A stretch of DNA of 64,000 nt, taken from Salinilacihabitans rarus. Its GTDB lineage: Archaea > Halobacteriota > Halobacteria > Halobacteriales > Natrialbaceae. The translations under genes were made by a program, and so were the position numbers. Below, one piece after another: positions 7,407-16,295 of the stretch (the first letter of the stretch is position 1; every line of letters begins with the position of its first letter). Location: positions 1,240,001 through 1,304,000 of the forward strand of contig NZ_CP100762.1 in NCBI RefSeq assembly GCF_024296665.1, in the 5' to 3' direction. The notes under the pieces were generated by a model, which searched no databases, was not told the DNA's origin, and saw only the letters and a program-made list of their open reading frames with translations.

Positions 7407-9871
7407 TGAGTGATCTCCCCCCGAAGCGGTCGATCAAGCGCTGGCTGGTCACGACCAACCACAAGGACGTCGGGGTCCTCTACCTGAGCACGGCGCTGTT
7501 CTTCCTCGTGTTCGGCGGCGTGCTCGCGTTGCTGTTCCGCGCCCACCTCTGGGAAAGCGGGGGCTCGGGCATTCTCGGCGGCAGCACGTACAACCAGGCC
7601 GTCACCACCCACGGGCTGTTGATGGTGTTCTGGTTCCTCTCGCCGTTCGCGGCGGGCTTTGCAAACTACCTCGTCCCGCTACAGATCGGGGCGAAGGACC
7701 TCGCGTTCCCCCGGCTGAACGCCCTCTCGTACTGGTTCTACCTGTTCTCGGGCATCCTCGTCGGGATCTCGTTCTTCCAGGGCGGCTCGTTCGCCGGCGG
7801 CTGGACGATGTACGCCCCGCTGAACGTCCCGACGTACTCGCCCGCGATGCAGGCGACCACGGGCGGGAACGCGACGATCCTCGCGCTGATCCTCTTTACC
7901 CTCTCGATCACGATCGGGACGGTGAACTTCCTGACGACGATCCACCGGTCGCGCGCGGAGGGGCTCGGCCTCTGGAACGTTCCGATGTTCACGTGGTCGT
8001 GGCTGCTGACGGTGTGGATGATGCTGTTCGCGTTCGCGGCGCTGCTCGCCGCGCTGTTGCTGCTCGCGACCGACCGGGTGTTCCTGACCCAGTACTTCGC
8101 GACCGATCAGGGCTCGGGCCTGTTGTGGGGCCACCTGTTCTGGTTCTTCGGGCACCCGGAGGTGTACATCGTCTTCTTCCCGGCGCTGGGGATCATGTTC
8201 GAGACGTTCCAGACGTTCACCGGTCGGCGCCTCGTCGGCCGGAAGTGGGTCATCATCGCGATGGTGCTGGTGGCGGTCCAGTCGTTCCTCGTCTGGATGC
8301 ACCACATGTTCCTGACGACGATCAACCTGCCCATCAAGACGCTGTTCATGGCGACGACCATCGGCATCTCCCTGCCGTTCGACCTCATGGTCTTCGCCCT
8401 GATCTACACGATGGTGAAAGGGCGGATCCGCTTTACCACGCCCTTCCTGTTCAGCCTCGGCGCGCTCGTGCTGTTCATCCTCGGCGGGATCACCGGGGTG
8501 TTCCTCGGCGCGGTCGTGCTCGACTACGAGTTCCGGGGCACCTACTGGGTCGTCGCCCACTTCCACTACGTGATGGTCGCGGGCGTCACCGCGATGATCG
8601 GCGGCCTCTACTACTGGTGGCCGAAGATCACCGGCAAGATGTACTCCGAGACCCTCGGGAAGGCCAACTTCGCCGTCTACTTCCTCGGGTTCAACCTGCT
8701 TTACTTCCCGATGTTCCTCGCCTGGGAGACCCCCCGCCGGGTCTTCCACTACGGCGAGGGCCTCGAACTCTACCACCAGATCGCGACCGTCGGGGCGTTC
8801 GTCCTCGGCGCGTCGTTCCTGATCATGTTCTACACGCTGGGCAAGAGCCTCGTCTCCGGCCCCGACGCGCCCGACAACCCGTGGGAGTTCTCCCGCACGG
8901 CCGAGTGGGCGATCCCCTCGCCGCCGCCGCTTGACAACTGGTCCGGCCGGCCGAGTTACGCCAGCGGCCGTCTCGAGTTCGTCGACGCCGCGACCGACGG
9001 CGGCGCCGTCGCCGCCGGCGAGACCGCCACGGCCGACGTCGAGGACGGCGGCCACGAGGCCCACGCCGACCACGCGAGCATCTGGCCGTTCGGAATCGGG
9101 CTTGGCACCTTCGTGTTCTTCCTCGGACTGGGCGGGCTGACCCCGTACATCGGGGAGTTCGCCGAGGCCAACGGCGGCGACATCGGCGCGACCGCCGACC
9201 CGAGCGTCGTCTACCCCGTGCTGACCGGGCTCGGCGTGGCCATCCTCGCGTACGTCCTGTTCCAGTTCGGCCGCGAGCAGTTCGAGGCGCCCGAGATGGC
9301 GATCGCCGAGCGCTGGCCGTTCGGCGGCGTCGACAACACGAAGTTCGGCGTCTGGGTGTTCCTCGCGTCGGACGTCGTCGTCTTCGGCGCGTTCATCGGC
9401 GCGTACGTCTTCATGCGCATCCACGCCGGGTGGTTCGAGTGGTCGACGGTGCCGCCGTCGGCGCTGCCCGGACTGATCAACACCTACGTCCTGCTCACGT
9501 CGAGTTTCACGGTCATCCTCGCGCTCGTGATGGCCGAACGCGGGAACAAGAAGGGGCTGCTCGGTGCGCTGGGCGCGACGGTCCTGCTGGGGCTGACGTT
9601 CATGGGCATCAAGGCCTGGGAGTGGAGCGGGAAGTTCGCCCACGGCGACTTCTGGTTCAGCGGTCTCGAGTACTCGATCTACTACGTGACAACCGGCCTC
9701 CACGGCCTGCACGTCCTGCTCGGGCTGTTCGTCGCCGGCTTCATGATCTACCGCGTGCTGACGGTCGACGCCTACCTCGACGACGAACGGCCGGTCGAGT
9801 ACTTCGGCCTCTACTGGCACTTCGTCGACATCGTCTGGGTCTTCCTCTTCCCGCTTTTCTACCTGATGTAG
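7406..9871 (+). CDS. coxA: Cytochrome c oxidase subunit I-III fusion
   Basis: This 821-residue protein joins the catalytic subunit I (about residues 1-580) to a subunit III domain (about 640-821). It reduces O2 to water and pumps protons across the cytoplasmic membrane. Seen motifs: TTHGLLM with the low-spin heme His near 69, GHPEVYI with the CuB His and cross-linked Tyr near 251-255, the paired CuB His (MHHMF) near 299, and AHFHYVM with the remaining heme His. The subunit III part carries GLHGLHVLLG and YWHFVDIVWVFLFPLFYL. A His/Asp/Ala-rich linker near 545 joins the two. Translation is coupled to coxB by a TGATG-type overlap. I-III fusions are known in other prokaryotes, so this is unusual rather than new. 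Confidence 0.96.
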   Translation: MSDLPPKRSIKRWLVTTNHKDVGVLYLSTALFFLVFGGVLALLFRAHLWESGGSGILGGSTYNQAVTTHGLLMVFWFLSPFAAGFANYLVPLQIGAKDLAFPRLNALSYWFYLFSGILVGISFFQGGSFAGGWTMYAPLNVPTYSPAMQATTGGNATILALILFTLSITIGTVNFLTTIHRSRAEGLGLWNVPMFTWSWLLTVWMMLFAFAALLAALLLLATDRVFLTQYFATDQGSGLLWGHLFWFFGHPEVYIVFFPALGIMFETFQTFTGRRLVGRKWVIIAMVLVAVQSFLVWMHHMFLTTINLPIKTLFMATTIGISLPFDLMVFALIYTMVKGRIRFTTPFLFSLGALVLFILGGITGVFLGAVVLDYEFRGTYWVVAHFHYVMVAGVTAMIGGLYYWWPKITGKMYSETLGKANFAVYFLGFNLLYFPMFLAWETPRRVFHYGEGLELYHQIATVGAFVLGASFLIMFYTLGKSLVSGPDAPDNPWEFSRTAEWAIPSPPPLDNWSGRPSYASGRLEFVDAATDGGAVAAGETATADVEDGGHEAHADHASIWPFGIGLGTFVFFLGLGGLTPYIGEFAEANGGDIGATADPSVVYPVLTGLGVAILAYVLFQFGREQFEAPEMAIAERWPFGGVDNTKFGVWVFLASDVVVFGAFIGAYVFMRIHAGWFEWSTVPPSALPGLINTYVLLTSSFTVILALVMAERGNKKGLLGALGATVLLGLTFMGIKAWEWSGKFAHGDFWFSGLEYSIYYVTTGLHGLHVLLGLFVAGFMIYRVLTVDAYLDDERPVEYFGLYWHFVDIVWVFLFPLFYLM

Positions 9872-10228
9872 CGGCTCTCCGCCGCTGATCGCCGTTTTCG
9901 GCTCCGCTTCGTACCGTCCTTTCGTCCAGTCCGTTCACGTCTCGTCCTCGTTTGCCGCCTCGACGCTCCCGAGCGACGAGCGCGGTCACTCCGCGGTCGG
10001 TACCGGACCGCGGCCGCCGCGAGGTCGGCGTCGTCGCCGCCGCGGTCGTCGCTGTCAGTCGCGTCGCCCGGAGCGAGCGCCGCCGCCGGCGCGGGCTGGA
10101 GGAGACGGAGGAGAAGCGCCAGCGCCGCGAGCGGCGCGGCCGCTCGCCGACGTCGGCGCGGGTGCGAGAACCGAACATCGTACCGCCATCCGGGAAGTCA
10201 CCGGGCAAAGAAGTTCCGGGCCGGCGAC
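9872..10228. other. Gene-free stretch after coxA, possible gene remnant
   Basis: About 357 nt. On the minus strand, near 10070-10150, one frame reads a signal-peptide-like stretch (RRRRRAAAPLAALALLLRLL) followed by an acidic segment. That frame has no ATG, GTG or TTG in front of it and continues into Arg/Ser-rich sequence. It may be a decayed small secreted protein or chance. No other gene is apparent. Confidence 0.4.
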
Positions 10229-10516
10229 TCAGCCGGACCAGACGAGCGCGTAGACGAACGTGAACACGAAGTAGACGAAGAATACCGAGACGGCGGCCTT
10301 GAGGTGGAACGTGAACAGTTCGTACTCCTCGTCGTCGCGCTCGTCCTCGAACGCCTCGCGCTCGGCGTCGGAACACGCCGCGGCGTGTTCGGCCCCGACG
10401 TGGAAGGTGGCGTACCGTTCCTCGCGGAAGGGGCGGCCGCAGTAGGGACAGGTCGCCGCCGGCTCCTCGCCGGGGGGGACGTCGTACTCGGCGGCCGGAG
10501 CCTCGTCGACGGACAT
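10229..10516 (-). CDS. Small zinc-finger membrane protein of the oxidase locus
   Basis: This 95-residue protein has a treble-clef/C2H2-like finger (CPYCGRPFREERYATFHVGAEH) in the N-terminal half. A linker rich in Asp/Glu follows, then one or two C-terminal membrane segments (LKAAVSVFFVYFVFTFVYALVW). It resembles haloarchaeal families found beside cox genes (possibly DUF7410). It lies downstream of, and on the same strand as, the multispanning protein at 10589. A role in copper or heme delivery is possible but not shown: the finger residues fit zinc better than a copper shuttle. Confidence 0.7.
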   Translation of the reverse strand: MSVDEAPAAEYDVPPGEEPAATCPYCGRPFREERYATFHVGAEHAAACSDAEREAFEDERDDEEYELFTFHLKAAVSVFFVYFVFTFVYALVWSG

Positions 10517-10588
10517 TCGGTACCGGAGGTTGGGGCGGCGTCCACTAGTGTGTACCGGTCCGAGTCCCCGACCGCCGGCCCCGCGCGC

Positions 10589-11992
10589 TCACGCGGGCAC
10601 GTAGGGCGGACTCGCCGTCGGCAACGAGACGAGATAGAGGCTCAGCATCGTGAAGAAGACCATGACGGCGACGAACGGGTACTGGCTGCGGATCGCCTGC
10701 AGTTTGCCGGGGAACAGCTCGAACGAGACCGCGTGGGCGACCCAGACCGCGAGGACGTGCCCGAGCAGGATGCCCGCGATTTCGACGTAGCCGAACCACG
10801 ACGTGAGCGCGAGCTGGGTCGGGTTCGGGTCCGGGGCGAGCGGCGCGACGAGCGTGTCGAGCAACTGGGGCCACAGCGCGATGGTGAAGCCGACGTAGTG
10901 GGCGAAGTGATAGCCCGCGGCGATCGCCAGCAGCGGCGGGGCGAACCTGACCGCGAGGTACCGCCGGGAGAGGTACGTCTCGGCGCGCTCGCGCGAGCGG
11001 CTCGCCGCGAACCAGTAGACCCGCCAGAAGCCGGCGAAGCCGGCGACGAGCAACGCGAGGTAGACCAGTTCCGCAGGCAGGCCGAGGCCGACGAAGAACT
11101 CGACCGTCGCCGCGCCGGGGGGCGTGACGACGAAGCCGTTGTACGTCAGTTCCCAGACCAGCGCGAGGACGAACGCGACCGCCGAGCGGTCGGTCACCAC
11201 GTCGCCGTCGGTCAGGCGCGCGGCCGGGAAGCGGAATTCGAGGCCGTCGTCGGTCCGCTGGATCGGCGCGACCGCGCCGTAGAGGCGGAACCAGACCGAC
11301 AGCGGGTCCCCCCGGCGGAACCACTCCTCGGGGGAAAAGCTGGCCGCGGCCGCGAGCGTGACCGCCGTGTAGCCGAGGAGTACCGCCACGAGCATCCGCG
11401 GCGCGGAACTCAGGGGGGCGACCACCTCGAGCCAGACGAACAGCAACAGACCGCCGACGGCGGGCCACGAGCCCAGCCGTTCGGGGTAGGGCTCGTTCCG
11501 GCTGGGGAGGACCGCGGCGATGCGTCGCCACGGGTTGATCGCGCGCCACGGGTTGCCGACGCCGTAGGCGACCATCGTCAGCAGCGCCCGGACGCCGACG
11601 AACGTCAGCAGGACGGTCGCGCTGGTGAGCCCGATCCCTTGCGGGCCCGCGACGCCGACCGCCAGCGCGAACAGCAGGCCGACGACCCCGACCGCGCCGA
11701 GCAACAGCGACCCGGCCCGGAGGAGCGTCTCGCTCGGGAAGCCGAGCGACCGCCCGTGGTAGTCGTCGAGGACCGTCCGGTCGGTGACGAGCATCGTCAG
11801 CACCGCGGCCGCGCCGACGACGCCGCCGCCGGTCGCGAGGTAGAGCCACGTCGGCACCGTGACCTCCCCCGTGTCCGAGAGCCCGACGACGACGTTGCTC
11901 GCCGCCGCGACGCCCGCGCCGACCCCGAGCGCCGCCAGCGAGAGCGCGACGGCGATGCCGATCCGACGGCGAAGTGACGACCGCAGCGTCAT
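10589..11992 (-). CDS. Conserved multispanning membrane protein next to cox genes
   Basis: This 467-residue protein has roughly ten to twelve hydrophobic segments, beginning IGIAVALSLAALGVGAGVAAASN. A conserved-looking cytoplasmic or loop segment (VGNPWRAINPWRRIAAVLP) contains paired NPW motifs. Several His lie near membrane borders (YHFAHYVGFTIALWPQL). No transporter signature or cofactor motif is recognised. Its position between coxA and the subunit IV-like gene, opposite in direction, suggests a respiratory assembly or transport role, but this is inference from context only. Confidence 0.65.
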   Translation of the reverse strand: MTLRSSLRRRIGIAVALSLAALGVGAGVAAASNVVVGLSDTGEVTVPTWLYLATGGGVVGAAAVLTMLVTDRTVLDDYHGRSLGFPSETLLRAGSLLLGAVGVVGLLFALAVGVAGPQGIGLTSATVLLTFVGVRALLTMVAYGVGNPWRAINPWRRIAAVLPSRNEPYPERLGSWPAVGGLLLFVWLEVVAPLSSAPRMLVAVLLGYTAVTLAAAASFSPEEWFRRGDPLSVWFRLYGAVAPIQRTDDGLEFRFPAARLTDGDVVTDRSAVAFVLALVWELTYNGFVVTPPGAATVEFFVGLGLPAELVYLALLVAGFAGFWRVYWFAASRSRERAETYLSRRYLAVRFAPPLLAIAAGYHFAHYVGFTIALWPQLLDTLVAPLAPDPNPTQLALTSWFGYVEIAGILLGHVLAVWVAHAVSFELFPGKLQAIRSQYPFVAVMVFFTMLSLYLVSLPTASPPYVPA

Positions 11993-12133
11993 CGTTCGGG
12001 CAGTGGGACTCGCCGTTCATCTAGGTGTCGCTCGACCCGCGCGTCGCGGCGGCCGCGGGTCACCGACCGCGACGTCGCCGGGTCGCCACCCCGGGGTCGA
12101 CAAGCGACCGCCCGACACCGCAACAATAAGGAA

Positions 12134-12143
12134 GCTATAAGTG
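12134..12143 (+). promoter_or_regulatory. TATA box for the subunit IV-like gene
   Basis: GCTATAAGTG is centred about 28 nt before ATG 12167, fitting a leaderless start. Confidence 0.6.
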
Positions 12144-12166
12144 GCAGTCGCCCGGATAGGAAACCG

Positions 12167-12427
12167 ATGTCGAAGGTCCGAACGTACGCGATCATCTACG
12201 TCGCGCTGCTGGCGCTCGGGACGGGGAAGTTCATCTTCTTCGAGTTCGACTTTGACTACCAACTGGCGATGGCCGGCACGCTCGCGCTCGCGACGACGAA
12301 GTCGCTGCTGATCGCCGGCTACTACCAGCACCTCATCGAGGAGCCACGCTCGATCGCGTACCTGATGGCCAGTGCCGTCTTCGCGGTGTTCCTGCTGACC
12401 ATCGCCGCGGGCTACTCGATCCAGTAA
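12167..12427 (+). CDS. coxD: Cytochrome c oxidase subunit IV-like protein
   Basis: This 86-residue membrane protein has three predicted helices: TYAIIYVALLALGTGKFIFF, LAMAGTLALATTKSLLIAGYY and YLMASAVFAVFLLTIAAG. The middle helix ends in ATTKSLLIAGYYQHL, the family signature (A-x-x-K-x-x-L/I-x-x-x-Y-x-M/H-H) of small subunit IV proteins that stabilise bacterial and archaeal heme-copper oxidases. It sits 2.3 kb from coxA, separated by minus-strand genes, and has its own leaderless promoter. Confidence 0.85.
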   Translation: MSKVRTYAIIYVALLALGTGKFIFFEFDFDYQLAMAGTLALATTKSLLIAGYYQHLIEEPRSIAYLMASAVFAVFLLTIAAGYSIQ

Positions 12428-12472
12428 CGTCCCGAACCGACCTCGCGTCCCGCGCCGGCGCCTTCTCCGCTC

Positions 12473-12486
12473 CGTTTTCCGCTTTT
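12473..12486 (+). terminator. T-rich tracts after the subunit IV-like gene
   Basis: Two T-tracts (CGTTTTCC and GCTTTTAC) lie 45-60 nt after the stop and before a convergent gene. They are a plausible U-tract terminator. Confidence 0.35.
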
Positions 12487-12506
12487 ACACGGGCACCCGC
12501 TCGCAG

Positions 12507-12956
12507 TTAGGCCGTCACGAGCACCACGGTCACCGCGATCAACAGGAGCAGCCCCAGCGCGCCCGCGGCGACGGCCGCGGCGGCGGCCGACCCGCCGGTC
12601 CGGTTGCGGGCCGCGTAGAAGGTCCCGACGACGGCGTAGCCGAGCAGGATCGCGGCGCCGAGCCCGAGCAACCCCGTCTGGAGCCCGAGGTCGGGACTCT
12701 CCAGCAAGAGGACGGCCCCGACGAGGACGGCGATGGCGAGCGCGAGGAAGCCGACCACCCAGGCCGCCGGTTCGGTCGCGAGCCGCGTGACGCGAACCGA
12801 GTCGTCGCCGACCTCGTCGGACCAGTCGGCGTACTCCCGCTGGCCGCCCGCGTAGCCGCTCGGATTGGCGCGCTGGCCGGAGCGTGCGACCGCGACCGCG
12901 ATAGCGACCAGCAACAGCCCCATCAGGACCGTGCTCACGAGATAGACCTCGGACAT
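12507..12956 (-). CDS. Small four-helix membrane protein, unknown function
   Basis: This 149-residue protein has four hydrophobic segments: VYLVSTVLMGLLLVAIAVAV, AWVVGFLALAIAVLVGAVLL, LLGLGAAILLGYAVVGTFY and the C-terminal alanine/leucine-rich helix. A soluble loop of about 40 residues follows helix 1 (SGYAGGQREYADWSDE). ATG 12956 is chosen because a TATA box (GGATATATAC on the minus strand, 12986-12995) lies about 30 nt upstream; longer in-frame starts would cross that promoter. The gene follows secY on the same strand with its own promoter. No function is recognised. Confidence 0.7.
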   Translation of the reverse strand: MSEVYLVSTVLMGLLLVAIAVAVARSGQRANPSGYAGGQREYADWSDEVGDDSVRVTRLATEPAAWVVGFLALAIAVLVGAVLLLESPDLGLQTGLLGLGAAILLGYAVVGTFYAARNRTGGSAAAAAVAAGALGLLLLIAVTVVLVTA

Positions 12957-12985
12957 CCGATCGCACTGAGGTAACCGCTTCGGAC

Positions 12986-12995
12986 GTATATATCC
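12986..12995 (-). promoter_or_regulatory. TATA box for the membrane protein at 12956
   Basis: GGATATATAC on the minus strand would place transcription start 5-10 nt before ATG 12956. Confidence 0.55.
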
Positions 12996-13225
12996 AGGGC
13001 AGGATTTCGCCGTTAACCGGCCGAAAGGCGACCCTACCGCTCCTCTCTGCCGGCCGTCCCCGCCGCTCGGGGCTCGCGGGTCGGCCACCAAATCGCGGTC
13101 GCGCGTGCTCGTATCTCCCACGCACGCCTCGACGACGGGCGTGCGACTCGGGGGCGGAGTCGGCGCGTACACCCGACGCTCGGCGCTGGGATCGGAGAAA
13201 AGAACGAGGCGAGAGCGACCGGCCG

Positions 13226-14704
13226 TCAGCGACCGAACATCTGGCGCATCATCGGGTGCATCTCCATCAACTGCTCCTCGGCGATCTCCTCGTACAGCTT
13301 GTACGTGATCGAGACCGCCAGCAGCAGACCGGTGCCCCCGACGCTACCGATCGTGCCGAGCATGTTGGCCATGACGGCCAGCAGGCCGACGAGCGCGCCG
13401 CCGATGACGGTCACCTGCGGGATGTATCGCTCCATGACCTTCTCGACGACGCCGACGTTCTGTCGGAAGCCGGGGATCTGCATCCCGGAGTTCTGGATCT
13501 GTTTGGCCGTCGATTCGGGGCCCATGTTGGTGGTCTCGACCCAGAAGATAGCGAACACCGCGCCGCCGACGATCATCACCGTCAGGTCGATGGCGATCCG
13601 GACCATCACCATCCACGGCTCCTGGGAGAGACCGGTCCACCACATCCAGTCCTGTGGCGCGTAGATCGGCGCGGTGTAGTAGAAGAACCCGCTGACCGGC
13701 TGGCCGGCGTCGTAGACGCCCAGCCACGGCATCTCGTAGCCAAACGGCGCGATGATGCCCTGTTCGCCGGTCTGCGAGGCGAGGATCTGGCCGAGGAACT
13801 GCACGTTCGCCTGCACCGCGCGAACGAGGATCATCGGCAGGACGCTCGCGTAGATGAGCTTCACGGGGAAGCGACCACGTGCGCCCTTGACCCGGGCGTG
13901 ACTCAGCGGGATCTCGACCCGCACCGACTCCGCGTAGACGACGATCGCGAAGATCAGCAGCGTCGTCGCCAGCGGGACGAGCATCCCGGCGTCGACGAAC
14001 AGCGTGTACAGGCCGCTCCCGGAGACCAGCGAGCCGATCTCCGTCTGCCCGGTGAGGATCAGGTACCAGCTGTAGAAGAACCCGTCGGGGTTCAACGAGA
14101 GGAACCCGGCGACGAGACGCTGGCTCACTCCGGCGATGATGAACAGCCCGACGCCGCTCCCGACGCCCCACTTGCTGACGACCTCGTCCATGTAGAGGAT
14201 GAGGACGCCACCGGCGAAGATCTGGGCGAACAGCAGGGTCTGGACCCCGGTCTGGTCGAGCGTGAACCCGCCGAGGGTCAGCGAGGCCTGTGCCGGAAGG
14301 AAGCCGCTGGCGAACACCATCGGGAGCGCCGTCAGCGCCGTCATGATGACGACGAGCAGCTTCTGCAGGCCCTGGTAGAGCACCTGGTCCCGCGGGTCGT
14401 CGGTGTCGAGGCCGAGCAGGTTGGCCCCGCCGAGCAACTGCAAGACGATGCTCGCCGTGACGATCGGACCGATACCGACCTGGAGCAGCGAGCCGAACTC
14501 GCCGGCCAGCACCGAGCGGAACTGACTGTAGAAGTCACTCCCGCCCGACTGGAGGCCCAGCAGCGAGATGTTCGTCAGGAAGAAGTACAACACGAGGATG
14601 CCGGCCGTCCACGCCAGCTTGCGCTTGAAGGGGACGTGCCCCTCGGGGCGACGGACGGCGGGCATCCGCGTCAAGACCGGTTCGGCGGCTTCCTTCCATC
14701 CCAT
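13226..14704 (-). CDS. secY: Preprotein translocase subunit SecY
   Basis: This 492-residue, ten-helix protein forms the Sec protein-conducting channel with SecE and Sec-beta. Helix 1 (LAWTAGILVLYFFLTNISLLGL) is followed by the plug region. The loop between helices 8 and 9 carries the ribosome/SecA-contact region, and the C-terminus (LMEMHPMMRQMFGR) is short, as in archaea. It is the last gene of the ribosomal superoperon, 3 nt after rpl15, the usual spc-operon position. Adenylate kinase does not follow it here. Confidence 0.97.
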   Translation of the reverse strand: MGWKEAAEPVLTRMPAVRRPEGHVPFKRKLAWTAGILVLYFFLTNISLLGLQSGGSDFYSQFRSVLAGEFGSLLQVGIGPIVTASIVLQLLGGANLLGLDTDDPRDQVLYQGLQKLLVVIMTALTALPMVFASGFLPAQASLTLGGFTLDQTGVQTLLFAQIFAGGVLILYMDEVVSKWGVGSGVGLFIIAGVSQRLVAGFLSLNPDGFFYSWYLILTGQTEIGSLVSGSGLYTLFVDAGMLVPLATTLLIFAIVVYAESVRVEIPLSHARVKGARGRFPVKLIYASVLPMILVRAVQANVQFLGQILASQTGEQGIIAPFGYEMPWLGVYDAGQPVSGFFYYTAPIYAPQDWMWWTGLSQEPWMVMVRIAIDLTVMIVGGAVFAIFWVETTNMGPESTAKQIQNSGMQIPGFRQNVGVVEKVMERYIPQVTVIGGALVGLLAVMANMLGTIGSVGGTGLLLAVSITYKLYEEIAEEQLMEMHPMMRQMFGR

Positions 14705-14707
14705 GGG

Positions 14708-15190
14708 TTACTCCTCGTCGGTTTCGTCGGTTTCGTCGGCGTCGTCCTCGGCGCGCTCGGTGAGGACGGCGGCGCCGCCCGCGGCCTCGAGTTTCTCGCG
14801 GGCCGCGTCGGTGAACGCGTCCGCGGTGACCTCCAGCGCGTTGCGGACCTGCCCGCTCCCGAGGACCTTCACGGCGTCGGCCTCGTGGCCGTCCTCGACG
14901 ACGTCGCGGGCGTCGACCGCGTACCCGTCGTCGGTCTCCTCGGCCAGCCCCTCGGCGGCGTAGAGGAGCGCGTCCTCGTCGAGCGTCTTCACGTCGACTT
15001 CGAGGACCTCCGCGCGGATGTCCTGGGGCCGCTTGAAGCCGTGTTTCTCCCGCGATTCGTAGTTGTGGAACTCGTGTTTGCTGCGCCCGGCGCGGCCGCG
15101 GCCGCCTCGGTGGCCGGCCCCGCGACGGTTCTTGTGTGTCCCACCGCCGTGGGTTCGCGAGCCGCGCTGGCGTCGTTTCTTGCTCGTCAT
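14708..15190 (-). CDS. rpl15: 50S ribosomal protein L15 (uL15)
   Basis: This 160-residue protein has the Gly/Arg/Lys-rich N-terminal RNA-binding extension (RRQRGSRTHGGGTHKNRRGAGHRGGRGRAG), which threads into 23S rRNA, and a C-terminal globular domain. The last residues (DDADETDETDEE) are acidic and encoded by a short 9-nt tandem repeat near 14711-14740. It is flanked by rpl30 (2 nt) and secY (3 nt). Confidence 0.97.
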   Translation of the reverse strand: MTSKKRRQRGSRTHGGGTHKNRRGAGHRGGRGRAGRSKHEFHNYESREKHGFKRPQDIRAEVLEVDVKTLDEDALLYAAEGLAEETDDGYAVDARDVVEDGHEADAVKVLGSGQVRNALEVTADAFTDAAREKLEAAGGAAVLTERAEDDADETDETDEE

Positions 15191-15192
15191 GG

Positions 15193-15660
15193 TTAGCGCA
15201 TCGAGATGAGGAGTTCGTTAATCTCCTCCGTTGTATGTTTTCCGAGTTGGCCGCCCTCGACCGTCGGGTGCTTGACGCCGTCGTGGCCGCCCCGCGGGGG
15301 GTGCAGCCGCAGCGTCGGCGACAGTCCCTGCTCGCGCAGCGTCGTCTCCTCGTCGAGCAGCGCCGCGGCCAGCCCGGCGAAGCCGTCGTAGTCGGTGTGC
15401 TCGGCGATCCACGCCTCGTCCACGTCGGACTGCTTGCCCTCGAGGGGTTCCGCGCGCTTCTCGAGCAGCGTTTCGAGGACGTCCGCGTCGGGTTCACCGT
15501 AGGCGACGTAGTCGTTGACCTTGGTGACCATGCCGCGGTAGGCGTCCGTGTCGGGGACGAGCGTGCAGTGGTTCACCTTGTGGACGTTGAGCATCGACAG
15601 CGTGTCCTCGACGTCGCCGCGGCGGTCGACCTCGCCGCGAATCTGGACGACCGCCTTCAT
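15193..15660 (-). CDS. rpl30: 50S ribosomal protein L30 (uL30)
   Basis: This 155-residue archaeal-length L30 begins [35 protein letters not shown]. The longer C-terminal part ([20 protein letters not shown]) is typical of archaeal and eukaryotic L7/L30 forms that contact 5S and 23S rRNA. Its start overlaps the rps5 stop by 4 nt (ATGA), indicating coupled translation. Confidence 0.97.
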   Translation of the reverse strand: MKAVVQIRGEVDRRGDVEDTLSMLNVHKVNHCTLVPDTDAYRGMVTKVNDYVAYGEPDADVLETLLEKRAEPLEGKQSDVDEAWIAEHTDYDGFAGLAAALLDEETTLREQGLSPTLRLHPPRGGHDGVKHPTVEGGQLGKHTTEEINELLISMR

Positions 15661-16295
15661 CGTTCGACCACCTCACGTCCACGGGGCCGGCGCGACTGCG
15701 AGGCGTTCTCCAGCGCGTTGAACGTCGCCTTCGCGAGGTTCACCGTGGTCCGGGTGTTGCCGTGGCTCTTCGTCCAGGCGTTCTCGATGCCGGCGAGTTC
15801 GAGCACCGCGCGGACCGTGTCGCTGGCCGCGAGGCCCAGCCCCTCGGGGGCCGGGATCAGCTCGACCTCGACCGAGCCCGCCTTCCCTTTCGTGCGCCGG
15901 GTCAGCGAGTGGGGCCGGTCCGAGCGGTCCTCCCACGAGCCGGAGCCCCGGGGGACCTTGATCATGTTCAGCTTCGCGATACCGATCGCCTTCTGGATGG
16001 CAGCGCCGACCTGGTCCTCGCGGCCCTCGGCGTAGCCGACGAAGCCGTCGCGGTTGCCGACGGCGACGACACAGCGGAACTTCACCCGCCGGCCGGAGTC
16101 GGTCATCCGCTGGACCATGTTGATGTCCAGCACCTCGTCGTCCAGCCCCGGCAGGAGCTGGTCGACGATCTCGGGCTCTTTCAGCGGCAGGCCCGAGTTG
16201 AGGGCGCCCTCCATCGTGTCGATCTCGCCCTCCTGGACCATCGTGCCGAGTCGCGTAACGGGCTGCCACCCGTCGTCGTAGTCGTTTCCGCTCAT
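15657..16295 (-). CDS. rps5: 30S ribosomal protein S5 (uS5)
   Basis: This 212-residue protein has an archaeal N-terminal extension, then the S5 dsRNA-binding-like fold with [23 protein letters not shown] and [21 protein letters not shown], near the mRNA entry and the decoding centre. The C-terminal domain has [21 protein letters not shown]. It overlaps both neighbours by 4 nt (rpl18 upstream, rpl30 downstream). Confidence 0.97.
   Translation of the reverse strand: MSGNDYDDGWQPVTRLGTMVQEGEIDTMEGALNSGLPLKEPEIVDQLLPGLDDEVLDINMVQRMTDSGRRVKFRCVVAVGNRDGFVGYAEGREDQVGAAIQKAIGIAKLNMIKVPRGSGSWEDRSDRPHSLTRRTKGKAGSVEVELIPAPEGLGLAASDTVRAVLELAGIENAWTKSHGNTRTTVNLAKATFNALENASQSRRPRGREVVER

Noticed and set aside
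7679-9820. Very long open frame antisense to coxA
   Set aside because: High-GC DNA often leaves antisense frames open. The translation is Arg/Asp/Glu/Pro-rich without domains, and the coding strand carries full oxidase motifs.
10304-11977. Long plus-strand frame over the 467-residue membrane protein
   Set aside because: The plus-strand translation is Arg/Asp/Glu-rich, while the minus strand gives a consistent multi-helix membrane protein.
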